A stretch of 64,000 bases of DNA, taken from positions 39,521 to 103,520 of the forward strand of contig LGRX02027263.1 in assembly GCA_001247695.2 (NCBI GenBank), read 5' to 3'. Below are positions 9,667-18,373 of this stretch, one piece after another. The translations under genes were made by a program, and so were the position numbers. The notes below the pieces were generated by a model, which was not told the DNA's origin, searched no databases, and saw only the letters and a list, made by a program, of their open reading frames with translations. The stretch comes from Cymbomonas tetramitiformis. Taxonomy: Eukaryota > Chlorophyta > Pyramimonadophyceae > Pyramimonadales > Pyramimonadaceae. The first letter of the stretch is position 1. Every line of letters starts with the position of its first letter.

Positions 9667-10524
9667 CTACATGTCGAGCTCATACAAAAATTCATCGTTG
9701 TTTGGAATGCTCTTCGTATCGCGCTGATGTTCGTGTGATTGTATGCGCTGACTCTGAAGCCACGCGCGAGTCGCGATTACCGCCATACGGTGCATCGCGT
9801 GTTCGTAGGTCTCCACCTTCATCATCGCCTTGTCGGCCAGTCCCAAAGTGTGGTTGACGTATTCAGAGTTTCCCATAGTGGCGATCATCGCATTCACAGA
9901 ATCCATGTCTATCTGCGACATTGTGTCCTGCACGAAATTGGCCGTCACGTCCATGAGATCGCTCACGTGAGGCCCGGATGCGAAGAGCGCCATGCGCTCG
10001 GCGGCCGCCACGGTATCGTTCAAGCGCTCGAGACGCGCTTCCAGACCCTTTCGACGCGCTTCCGTCACCGGGTCTAGCGGCGAGTCGGGGTCTTCGAAGA
10101 CGGTCGTCTCGTTGCTCAGGATCTGCGACGCGACGTGCGCGACGGACAGCATGTCCTCCAACTTGACACTGGCGCGGTTCAGTCGAGGCGCGGAGAAAGG
10201 CGCGTCGGGCTTGTCCGGAGAGGTGAGATTCTGCACGTACACGTTCACGACCTGCTCGTATTTGGCGATCGCCACGCCGGCGATCAGAAGGGTCGTCAGG
10301 TTGCACAGCACGAAAAAACAGACGAGCGCGACGATGGCGCACAACTTTCGGTCCATGGACCGCATGGCATCTCGAATGACGAAGGCCGTGTCGTCCTCGG
10401 CGTGTTGTCGTCTCGAAGTCGATTGTCGTGAATGAAGCAATTCCGGATCGTCCACATCCACGTATCGTTCGGTCGCGCTTTGCATCCGCCCGTTCGTGGG
10501 CCCCGATCCCGTGATCGTGTACAT
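9667..10524 (-). CDS. Type II membrane protein with helical ectodomain
   Basis: A 285-residue protein. The ATG at 10524 is chosen because it lies 74 bases from the TATA box at 10598; the longer frame upstream crosses the box. A polar N-terminal tail of about 60 residues is followed by a strong membrane segment (IVALVCFFVLCNLTTLLIAG). The rest is mostly helical, with NxS/T glycosylation sites (QNLTS, SNETT, LNDTV, VNHTL), so it likely faces outside the cytosol. No family is recognised; a virion membrane protein is a reasonable guess. It shares its promoter with the divergent gene at 10710. Confidence 0.65.
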   Translation of the reverse strand: MYTITGSGPTNGRMQSATERYVDVDDPELLHSRQSTSRRQHAEDDTAFVIRDAMRSMDRKLCAIVALVCFFVLCNLTTLLIAGVAIAKYEQVVNVYVQNLTSPDKPDAPFSAPRLNRASVKLEDMLSVAHVASQILSNETTVFEDPDSPLDPVTEARRKGLEARLERLNDTVAAAERMALFASGPHVSDLMDVTANFVQDTMSQIDMDSVNAMIATMGNSEYVNHTLGLADKAMMKVETYEHAMHRMAVIATRAWLQSQRIQSHEHQRDTKSIPNNDEFLYELDM

Positions 10525-10597
10525 GGGAAGGCTTCGCGTGAAACGATGGCGACGCCGACGAGAAGAGCGGGTGATCGAGTTCGATGATGCGAAAAGC

Positions 10598-10604
10598 ATA
10601 TATA
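10598..10604. promoter_or_regulatory. Bidirectional TATA box
   Basis: ATATATA lies 74 bases from the minus-strand ATG at 10524 and 106 bases from the plus-strand ATG at 10710. Confidence 0.65.
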
Positions 10605-10709
10605 CGAGAATCGGCTCACACCACGTTAGCGCGAATGCGTCGCTTTCGTCGATCGAAATTCCACGACAACGGACACACGCGTACACGGAGTCGCTCGTCG
10701 CGTTCGGTC

Positions 10710-11918
10710 ATGGGAAGGCTGTATCTGTCGGTACCCATACGCGCGGCGGCGACGACGCACGAATGTGTATGCTGCGTCGTGGATCTGAACATGGACACTT
10801 GCAAAACCCGCCTACAGGTGTGGGCTGAATGGGAGAACAACACGAGCGATTCGGTGCTTCGGATTAGAGCGGACTGGACACGGGACGTTCGGTTGGTTGT
10901 CAACGTCCGTTTGCGAGGTTTGTGCGACACGCACCCGTGGAAGCAGATGTACTCGACGAGGGCGGGCGTGTCGCACCGAACCTACGGCGTGGACGACTTT
11001 GTCGGTGTCGGATCGTGCCTTGCGCGGTTCGAAATGCGGGAAGGGTCGGCGTACGCGCAGTTCACACGAGCGTGCGTCGAAACCAAACGCATCCTGGGCA
11101 TGCTGGAGACCCCGACTCTTGTCGATCGCGAAACTGCTTTCGAGGAGCCGCGTATCGTTTCCGCGGTGCTGGACGTTCGTCACGTACGGGACGACTCGTA
11201 CTTGGTGACAAACTCCGCCGCGTTTCGAGGTTTGCTGTCCTCGAGAATAAGAACTTTCCAATCACCCGACGGTTGCGATTCCGTGTACGTCGTGAATTCG
11301 GAGAGGGACGCTCGCGACGACCACAAAATCGTGGTCGGCAGCTTTGGAAGGAGCTTGACGAACGTGCACATCTTTGCGGACATCGTGAAGGACTCGCACG
11401 CCTTATACATTCGCGGCAAGGAAGACTTGCGCATCACCGACAGCGAAGGCGAAAGCGTGAACGACGAGTTTTTATGTCGTGTCATGAGCTTGTACAATCG
11501 TATGCAGGACGTCGAATTCGAGGAAGAGGTGATCAACATTTGCTACGCGACGAGCGTCGCGTTCGACGAAGCGTTTCACAGGATGTGCCAGTTGTATCGT
11601 ATATGTCTTTACAACGACATGGAATGGCTCCGTTTGATGGTGACGCTGTACCTTTTAAACAAGTATCGACATTCCCCGTTACTGTGCGAGCTGTATCAAT
11701 TCTACCACGATCTGAAGGAAGTGGGTGTGAACGTATCGTTCGAGGAGAGGGTGCTGAACGCAAGCATACAAAAGATGATGAAATCCGTCAGGGATATCGA
11801 CCAGACTTTGACAGAGACGTTTGTCGATAAGTGCACACGAGGAATGCAGCCTTGGCAGACGCAGCTCTGGAAAACGTTCATATGCGATAGCAAGAAGCGA
11901 CCGAGAGACGGCGCGTAG
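10710..11918 (+). CDS. Viral protein of unknown function (402 aa)
   Basis: A single open frame of 402 residues from the ATG at 10710. An earlier in-frame ATG at 10635 would sit only 31 bases past the TATA box and adds a basic low-complexity stretch, so I prefer 10710. The N-terminal third is rich in beta-type segments with scattered Cys. The C-terminal 150 residues are helical (a run such as MEWLRLMVTLYLLNKYRH) and end in a short basic KKRPRD tail that could be a nuclear localisation signal. No known family is evident. It converges with the gene ending at 12422. Confidence 0.7.
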   Translation: MGRLYLSVPIRAAATTHECVCCVVDLNMDTCKTRLQVWAEWENNTSDSVLRIRADWTRDVRLVVNVRLRGLCDTHPWKQMYSTRAGVSHRTYGVDDFVGVGSCLARFEMREGSAYAQFTRACVETKRILGMLETPTLVDRETAFEEPRIVSAVLDVRHVRDDSYLVTNSAAFRGLLSSRIRTFQSPDGCDSVYVVNSERDARDDHKIVVGSFGRSLTNVHIFADIVKDSHALYIRGKEDLRITDSEGESVNDEFLCRVMSLYNRMQDVEFEEEVINICYATSVAFDEAFHRMCQLYRICLYNDMEWLRLMVTLYLLNKYRHSPLLCELYQFYHDLKEVGVNVSFEERVLNASIQKMMKSVRDIDQTLTETFVDKCTRGMQPWQTQLWKTFICDSKKRPRDGA

Positions 11919-12421
11919 TCGGAACCGTAGGCGACCTCCTCGCGCACTGTTCGTGTGCGAATTGCCCTCGATTGACCCCAAAAACGCACACACCGCTGAC
12001 ATCACATCACACGCGCGTTAAGATCCGTTTGATAGCATTAACTCGATTTTGTAAACACCTTTCGATCTCTCTCTCTCTCTCTCTCGTTTCCATCCGACGC
12101 GCTTTCAAGGAGTGTCAGATCTCGGGTGGAGTTCACGCGTTCGACGAAAATCTAGAATCTTCGGTGACCGTGTTGCGAGCGATTGTAAAACGCGAGGATA
12201 TATGCGCGATGCTCGATCTCGTGTAGTTGAAATCTACGAGCAGCTCAACCCACGAGAACAGTCCATGCGCGACACACCGGATAGACAAGTTCGACACCGC
12301 AACTGCGCGCCACGCGGTGTGACAACGCAACGCCGATTCTTTTTATTCATCAATTCAGATTTTACATTAACCCGTTTTGCAAACTACTGGTCGACCGGTC
12401 GTCGACATTACCGTGACGGTT
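11919..12421. other. Convergent intergenic region with (CT)n tract
   Basis: About 500 bases between the 3' ends of the genes at 11918 and 12422. It holds a CT tract at 12066-12085 and no TATA-type box. A plus-strand frame from 12087 to 12226 has protein-like composition but no start or promoter, so I do not call a gene. Confidence 0.6.
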
Positions 12422-13705
12422 TCACGCTCCGCGGAGCGGAATGACGTTGGCCATGGTCGCGTGCGTAAGATGCGTATGCGCGAAGTCCAGTATTTTCGCA
12501 TTATCCTCTTCGTTGTCACACTCTTCCGTCGCCTGTATGGAGCATATCGAATCGCAACTGTCGTTCCCGGTCATGCGGAGCATCACCTTACGACACATGT
12601 TACAATGGATGACGAAACCTTTTTGCATCGCCTTGATACACTCTCCGGAGATCCGAAGGCGTTTCAACAGTTCCGTACAGGAGGCGCGCGCGTTTACCAA
12701 GCGATTCTCCTGTTCTTTGAGCTCGAATCGTAGACCGTCGACCGTCAGTGCGAGGTCCTTGTTTTGCTCGGTCGTCATATGATGATCATCCTCCAATTCG
12801 TACAGATTACTTTCTTTTTCTTGCAAATTCGTCGTCATCTCTCGGAGATGCACACCTCTCCATCTCGCGAGCGCGACCGACATTCGTTGCGTTCGCTGTT
12901 TCCCGCGTAAATAGATGGCGAACCAATCCCTGAAGAGTTTCGCCACAGCGCGACTCTTTCGAACAGTCGACGCGCCCACAATTTTTCGTACACGGTCGTC
13001 GTCGAGCATCGAAAACGTGTGGCACGAAAGCATCGCCTTCCAGCCGTACACAACTTTACGTTCCACACTACGTTCATCCGTAACGACGACCACAGCATCG
13101 CATTGAACGGATACATCGCTCGACACCTTGGGCGGAGGCGCGCACTGCGTGCCGGCATCCGAGCGGGTGGGTGCGTGCACCGTAGAGGTTTGAGTGCACG
13201 CGCAGACGGAGTTGTCGACGGCGATGTCGGACTGCGACGCGACGGTTTTGCAGGGTAAGCCCTCCGGGGCGCATTGGATCTCGACGTCCCGTTGCGGGGT
13301 CTTAAAGGTGAAAACATGCGCTCCGTACGAATCCGACGAGGATCCGTTCGTATGCGTATGGTCGACAGAGTTTGCCGACGGCGCCCATTCGCTTCGACGA
13401 AGTGCATCGAAAGCGGTGTCGGTCTGCCAACCTTCGCGTGCGAACACCCCACCGGCACAACCCGATGTGCTCGGTGTCGGCTGTGCGAACCCGTGAAGCG
13501 CCGGATCGAAGTGTGCATGACTCGGTACCGGATACGTAACGCTTACCACGGGTAAGCCCGCAAGTTCCCGAAGGATAAGAATCTGGCCTTGCAAGGAGCA
13601 GATGTGTTGCTCGTGTTGAAGTGAGCGCGCTTTACACTCGAACGCATCGCACACACTCGTTTTCGTTAGTTTGGAAGGATCGAACACGGTAGCTTCAGGA
13701 TTCAT
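12422..13705 (-). CDS. Coiled-coil protein of unknown function (427 aa)
   Basis: The start is the ATG at 13705, about 163 bases from the TATA box at 13868, which also serves the divergent gene at 13941; no other in-frame ATG lies nearer. The N-terminal half is Ser/Thr/Pro-rich with recurring short motifs (EIQCA, GTQCA, SVQCD). A basic helical region (KLFRDWFAIYLRGKQRTQRM) is followed by a coiled coil at about residues 295-350. A CxxC pair (HCNMCRK) and an acidic stretch lie near the C terminus. It could be a tegument or cytoskeleton-like structural protein, but this is a guess. Confidence 0.7.
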   Translation of the reverse strand: MNPEATVFDPSKLTKTSVCDAFECKARSLQHEQHICSLQGQILILRELAGLPVVSVTYPVPSHAHFDPALHGFAQPTPSTSGCAGGVFAREGWQTDTAFDALRRSEWAPSANSVDHTHTNGSSSDSYGAHVFTFKTPQRDVEIQCAPEGLPCKTVASQSDIAVDNSVCACTQTSTVHAPTRSDAGTQCAPPPKVSSDVSVQCDAVVVVTDERSVERKVVYGWKAMLSCHTFSMLDDDRVRKIVGASTVRKSRAVAKLFRDWFAIYLRGKQRTQRMSVALARWRGVHLREMTTNLQEKESNLYELEDDHHMTTEQNKDLALTVDGLRFELKEQENRLVNARASCTELLKRLRISGECIKAMQKGFVIHCNMCRKVMLRMTGNDSCDSICSIQATEECDNEEDNAKILDFAHTHLTHATMANVIPLRGA

Positions 13706-13867
13706 ACTGGCACGTTTATCAAAAGATGCAGATGACGCGTTCTCTCTTCGGAATCTATTCGTGCGGTTCGATCGATCATCCGCATTGAACGAACAATCGC
13801 ATCGGATGCTTGTGAGTACACGTCGTCGTGCAGTCCTCCGTAAAATTGCTCGTAGTTCAAAACGTAG

Positions 13868-13876
13868 TATATATAT
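13868..13876. promoter_or_regulatory. TATA box between divergent genes
   Basis: TATATATAT lies 65 bases upstream of the plus-strand ATG at 13941 and about 163 bases from the minus-strand ATG at 13705. Confidence 0.6.
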
Positions 13877-13940
13877 CGCGCACAACCCACCACTTTCGCC
13901 GTACACGGAAATAACATTCATACACCAAATATTCGTATCG

Positions 13941-14524
13941 ATGGCGTCGTTAGCCGACTTAATCTCCAAAATATACAAGGATCTACCGGACTGTACGACC
14001 ACCGAGGATAAAAACGCACTCCGCCGAGCACGAAACGCATACGTACGTGCCGCAAACGCGATGCTCAACGAATATAAAACTTTACAAGAAGACGCCACCA
14101 CCGACCTGTTGTGGTGCACGGCGCACTTGATCGAAAATATCGACTCGGATAAGGCGCGCGTTCCGCTTCGACTGAGATCCTTCCCACGTAGGAAAAGCTA
14201 CAGATTTCCCAGAAGGCTGAAATCGGACGGCGCTGCAACCCGGATATACGACGACCTGCAAAAGTCGACAGGCAAATATGCAAGATCGGACAGTTCGCCA
14301 AATAATACGGTACGTGTTTTTATCACAAGTTCAAAGCGGACCATCTTCTTTTATTTTATACATCGAACGTCGATAGTGAAAATGAAAAACTCGACGTACT
14401 TTGGATAAGCCACCTTTTAACGAATTTCTACGAAAAAGGAACGATCGGTACGACGTACCCACGCAAACTCGAACAAACGGCGAATAATTCTCTGGGCGAC
14501 TTACTACTAGAGAAACGCGAATAG
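13941..14524 (+). CDS. Small protein interrupted by a one-base frameshift at a T run
   Basis: The frame from the ATG at 13941 is protein-like to about 14310 and then gives a poor tail ending at 14408. A different frame (one base off) is clearly protein-like from 14306 to a stop at 14524. The switch falls around TTTTT at 14317-14321; one extra T there would put both parts in register, for about 194 residues. The only GT-AG pair with the right phase would make a 20-base intron, too short to be convincing. It may be an assembly homopolymer error, a real mutation or ribosomal slippage. No family is recognised; the N-terminal part is helical and basic. Confidence 0.6.
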
Positions 14525-15076
14525 GCCTCGCACGATGTAAGCGGCACCGGCCACAATCCGCTCAATAACGAGGCACAACAAAAAGACACGCCGTCGCTCG
14601 TGTATGCAAAATCGCGAATACAACATATCGGGCTTTTTATTACACATTTCTCGACATTTTTTACATACACGCGAAACGGACCGTATTGGTCGAGATGCCG
14701 GCCGGAGATCTCGTATCATTCAAAGTTTGTCGAAACGGAGATGAAAGAGATTCGGAAACACCGAGCGTCGATGTTCGGAGATGTTGGGAGAGATCAAATT
14801 TTGAAAACGGTACCGTTTTTTGTATTTTTCATTTTTAATACATGTAACATTCACACACCGCTCTGTTTTTTTTTATGACAACTATCCAAATTTGCGTGAG
14901 AATATTTGTCAAACTCTCCACTTCCAACACACACACACACTCACACACTCTCTCTCTCTCTCTCTACAAACGAAGGTTGGGGTGAAGTACGAATCGCGCT
15001 GTAGGAAGGTGACTGGTCGGTAGATTTCGAGACCCGTGATCGCGGCCGCGTGACGGATGTTCGTTGCAAAGGCCGA
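14525..15076. other. Convergent intergenic region with CA and CT repeats
   Basis: About 550 bases between two gene 3' ends. It contains a (CA)n run directly followed by a (CT)n run (14948-14966), several T runs and no TATA-type box. I see no supported gene. Confidence 0.6.
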
Positions 15077-17053
15077 TCAAACAAATTCGTCGTGCGATTC
15101 CTTCACATATCGCGCGATTTGCAAAACGGCGTTTCGAGCTATCAGTCCCAAAGCCAGTCCGCGTTTCTCACAGATTCCTCTGCCGAAACATTTCCAACAA
15201 GCATGAGACAAAACGTTGTCCGCGTCTTTTCCAGGTCGAGTGTCTATTCGAAAGAGGAACCACATCTTTCCGCCGGAAGAATGCGGCTTTACCGCGCTTC
15301 GGTTAGGCGGTAGTCGTCGCGGCAAGCATACGTCGTCGCCTCCCCGGCGTAGGGTTATGCACGCGGAGAGATTCGCGTTTTGATCGCGTATGGGGCAAAA
15401 CGCGCAGTCCGAACTTTGCACCGCCATGATGGTGGCTTTACACGCTGCTCCGTATACACGCGGACTGAGCGTGACGCTCAGACGCGCCGCGTCTAGCTCG
15501 ATCCGAACGGCGTCTTCCCAGGATGTACCGACGCTCTGAAGCACGGATGTTATCACCGTTTTCAAAAGAGGCATCATTCTCGTTGCGATCGCGGATATCG
15601 GCTTAGTCATTCTCGTCGATAGCTGCGTCGGTCTCATTTTCGTATTGGAAGCACGCGCGTCGGAGGGAGTTCTCAGTCTCGCCTCCGCGAGCGTGTCGCG
15701 CAACAGTTGCGCCAAATTCTCGACACAACACAAGCCGCCGCCAGTCCCTCGTCGTACCGTGGGTACCGTCACGTCGGTGAACAGTCCGAGCATACGTCCG
15801 GTCATGAAGGCCCTGTTGGAGGTGTAACGGCGGAGAGCGAGGGAATCGCTCAAAGGCATAGCCGTGTCTGCGTGCGAGTATCGAGGATTGTCGAAAGAAG
15901 CCGCTCTGGATTCCCACTTCGCCATCCCCACCGCTCTCACCGTCGGACCGCACACCGCGTCCAAAAAACATTCCACTCGAATTCCTCGACGTGCAAACCA
16001 GGCGTCCTCGCGTAAAGCGGGATGTAAGAAATCACGAAAGAACGATGCATACACGGACTTGTCCTGGAAAACGGGCCCTTGAAACGGCCAGACGCCGTCG
16101 TCGCCGACGTCTCCCGACGCGAGTTCTGTGAAACGCTGGAAGAGATAACCGTGGACTGACGGTTTGCTAAGAGCTTCGTCGAAAGGCGGTTCGATGTGCT
16201 CGTCCGACGGGTCGGTGCGGCGCCGGGTTTCCAATAGCAAGACATGCGCGGTGCATCCCGGAAACCATCGCGACCAGCGAGACTCGATCAGGCGCGTCGC
16301 CCGCGCTACCGGTCCGTCCGCGCTTCTCGCGGCGCGCCACGCCGCTCGAAGGTGTATTCGACGAGCGGCCTCGTCCGACTCCGTCGTTTCGGAGGCGAGC
16401 GTTTCGAGAGTTCGTCGCTCCTCCTCCGTGAGATGCTCGATGTGATACTGCGCCTCCGGTAGGTCCGGAAAGTCGAAGTCGAGCACCAGGCATTGAATCG
16501 GACAACTTTCAAACCGCGTGCAGTGGTAGAAGCGAGTAGGAGTCGCGTCTACGGTCAGCGCGTGATTGGCACACGGAGACGGGACGTGAGAGCAATCTCG
16601 CCGTTGGGTAAACATGGCGGACTCTTGGCGCATGGAGAAAGGCGTCAAGACGTAGCACAGTAACCTGACCCAAGAAAGCACGCAATACATTTTGGCCTGC
16701 CCGGCGTCGACGCCGACTAAATCATGCCCCACCAGAACCGGAAAGAGGGCATAAAATTCTGACACGTCCTTGACCCGAGCAAGGAGCCCTTCCGAGTTCG
16801 CGCTTTCGAGGTGGACGATGGCAGCGGCGCGAGGACCGTTCTTGCGCCACCATCTACCGGAGTCTCCCAGAAGACCGTCCGACTCTCGGAGCGACCGCTG
16901 AAAGGTCTCCAGCACGCGTCGCTCGTCGAGGAAGGCGTCGCGCACATGTCGCCCACGCACAAAGCACAGCGTGCGCGCGATCTCCGCAGCGAACAGATTG
17001 TCGCTCGGCCGGGCGCACATGAAACAATCCAGACTCAGTCGGAACGGTCGCAT
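15077..17053 (-). CDS. Archaeo-eukaryotic primase, herpes UL52/PrimPol-like (candidate)
   Basis: A 658-residue protein from the ATG at 17053; the frame upstream has only GTG. It would make RNA primers for viral DNA replication in the nucleus. Motifs fit the AEP core in order: a metal-binding hhDxD (LVLDFDF, D192 and D194), a small-x-H motif (CTAH, H270), and FLDAVCG (D365) followed by VRAVGMAK, which resembles the PrimPol and UL52 third motif and nucleotide-contacting Arg/Lys. A later SNRAF segment and a Cys/His-rich C terminus (CAFC, later SHACWKC) could be the zinc module of UL52-type primases. The length is shorter than herpesvirus UL52 (about 1000 residues). The call rests on motif order; a different polymerase or nuclease fold is not excluded. 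Confidence 0.55.
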   Translation of the reverse strand: MRPFRLSLDCFMCARPSDNLFAAEIARTLCFVRGRHVRDAFLDERRVLETFQRSLRESDGLLGDSGRWWRKNGPRAAAIVHLESANSEGLLARVKDVSEFYALFPVLVGHDLVGVDAGQAKMYCVLSWVRLLCYVLTPFSMRQESAMFTQRRDCSHVPSPCANHALTVDATPTRFYHCTRFESCPIQCLVLDFDFPDLPEAQYHIEHLTEEERRTLETLASETTESDEAARRIHLRAAWRAARSADGPVARATRLIESRWSRWFPGCTAHVLLLETRRRTDPSDEHIEPPFDEALSKPSVHGYLFQRFTELASGDVGDDGVWPFQGPVFQDKSVYASFFRDFLHPALREDAWFARRGIRVECFLDAVCGPTVRAVGMAKWESRAASFDNPRYSHADTAMPLSDSLALRRYTSNRAFMTGRMLGLFTDVTVPTVRRGTGGGLCCVENLAQLLRDTLAEARLRTPSDARASNTKMRPTQLSTRMTKPISAIATRMMPLLKTVITSVLQSVGTSWEDAVRIELDAARLSVTLSPRVYGAACKATIMAVQSSDCAFCPIRDQNANLSACITLRRGGDDVCLPRRLPPNRSAVKPHSSGGKMWFLFRIDTRPGKDADNVLSHACWKCFGRGICEKRGLALGLIARNAVLQIARYVKESHDEFV

Positions 17054-17260
17054 CTTTCGAAGGGGGACGATTCGGTACGTGGCGACAGAATGTGCGCACA
17101 CGCGATTCGATCGAGGTCGGTCACGACTCACCCTGCCACCCGATTATTGTTCGAATACTCAAAGACGTCGGAAAAACTGTGTACATCGAAACGAAGAACG
17201 TGACGCCGTGTTATCGGCGCCACGTTACGGAGTGCATCACGAGATGCGAGCGTCCGCTTT

Positions 17261-18244
17261 TCAATTTTGAAAAATGTACGGGTAATATTCCACGGCCAGA
17301 CGCATACGAAACATGTGCATGTACGCTAACAGATACTCCTGAATGTCTTCCAGTGTGTCGAAACTCATCTGTCGAATAAACCGCAACTCCCGCGTCGTGA
17401 CCGATGCGCCCGAGCCCGAGTGCAGCGCCAATATTTCGGTCGTACGGTTATCAACAAAGTTGTCGGACACAACGGCGGCACCGTAAACGTCCGTGAGAAA
17501 CTTGTGTATCGTCGGTCTACTTAACCGGTCCGTCCAATCGTCCCCTCTTAACTTTTCTATCACGTATATTCCGCTATACCCGAAGATCATGTGATAGTTC
17601 GAAGCCCGCAACATCGAAAGAAAGCAAGCGCCGTCCTCGTAACTGGGAGGGGCGTGCCTCCCCAGCACCTCCTTGATGACCAGTGGATGCGAATGGAACG
17701 GAACTATTTGAGACTTCTCCGATCGAGACGCCTGACTATAAAAACGCCGGTTGAGAGTGAGATCCACCGGCACCACTCCCAAGCGATCGGTCTCCTCGAA
17801 AGTGGGACCCTTGTTGATAACACACAGCTCGTCCATAAGCCCCGTGGTGATATTTCCTAAGACGTAGCCGGCGCATTCGCATTTCATAAGCATCACCGTA
17901 TTCATCGAGCTGCAGAGAGTCTTCGTGTCCACTCCCTTCAAACCTATTTTGCTAGCTAGCGGTTTCTTACTGAAGAGGCCGTCGCGTATACCGAGTATGA
18001 TGGGTTTCGGCGCAAGCTTGGCCAACGTTTGGTCGTGCTCCCGAAGGTCGGTGGTCCGGGCACGTCTCGCCTCGGTACGCAGCTTTACCCACAACCATTC
18101 GATGCTATTAAAGAAGTACAACGGGTACGTCGCTGTGACGACGTGACGTGAAGACTTCGGCGGATGCAATCGCGCACGAGCGCACGACAGATAATAGTCA
18201 TCCCGTCCGAGATGTTCGCTATCGGACACGACGTGTATCGCCAT
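17261..18244 (-). CDS. JAMM/MPN metalloprotease (deubiquitinase-like)
   Basis: A 327-residue protein from the ATG at 18244, 36 bases from a TATA box. It carries a complete JAMM zinc signature: E123 in CECAGYVLG, H184 and H186 in VPFHSHP, S201 and D204 in PSYED, followed by the strand FGYSGIYVIEKL typical after the active site. JAMM enzymes cleave isopeptide bonds, usually of ubiquitin, using zinc. The spacing from HSHP to Ser is longer than in canonical JAB1 or AMSH, so the substrate is uncertain. The gene lies 3.2 kb from an ESCRT-III homologue; cellular AMSH is a JAMM deubiquitinase that works with ESCRT-III, so a joint role is possible but inferred. Confidence 0.65.
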   Translation of the reverse strand: MAIHVVSDSEHLGRDDYYLSCARARLHPPKSSRHVVTATYPLYFFNSIEWLWVKLRTEARRARTTDLREHDQTLAKLAPKPIILGIRDGLFSKKPLASKIGLKGVDTKTLCSSMNTVMLMKCECAGYVLGNITTGLMDELCVINKGPTFEETDRLGVVPVDLTLNRRFYSQASRSEKSQIVPFHSHPLVIKEVLGRHAPPSYEDGACFLSMLRASNYHMIFGYSGIYVIEKLRGDDWTDRLSRPTIHKFLTDVYGAAVVSDNFVDNRTTEILALHSGSGASVTTRELRFIRQMSFDTLEDIQEYLLAYMHMFRMRLAVEYYPYIFQN

Positions 18245-18279
18245 GACGAATTCTCCTTCTTTGAGAATGGCCGCGCGTG

Positions 18280-18290
18280 TATATATAATA
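18280..18290. promoter_or_regulatory. Bidirectional TATA box
   Basis: TATATATAATA lies 36 bases from the minus-strand ATG at 18244 and 84 bases from the plus-strand ATG at 18374. Confidence 0.7.
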
Positions 18291-18373
18291 CAGATCCGTA
18301 AGACATGCTCTTATCGATCGAAGTGCGCGAACCCGACCAACGTCCGAGAGACCGAAGGACGACCGTTGTAAAG

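Noticed and set aside
14310..14329. Possible 20-nt intron at the frameshift
   Set aside because: It is the only phase-compatible GT-AG pair, but it is far shorter than the other introns here (89 and 100 nt); a homopolymer indel is simpler.
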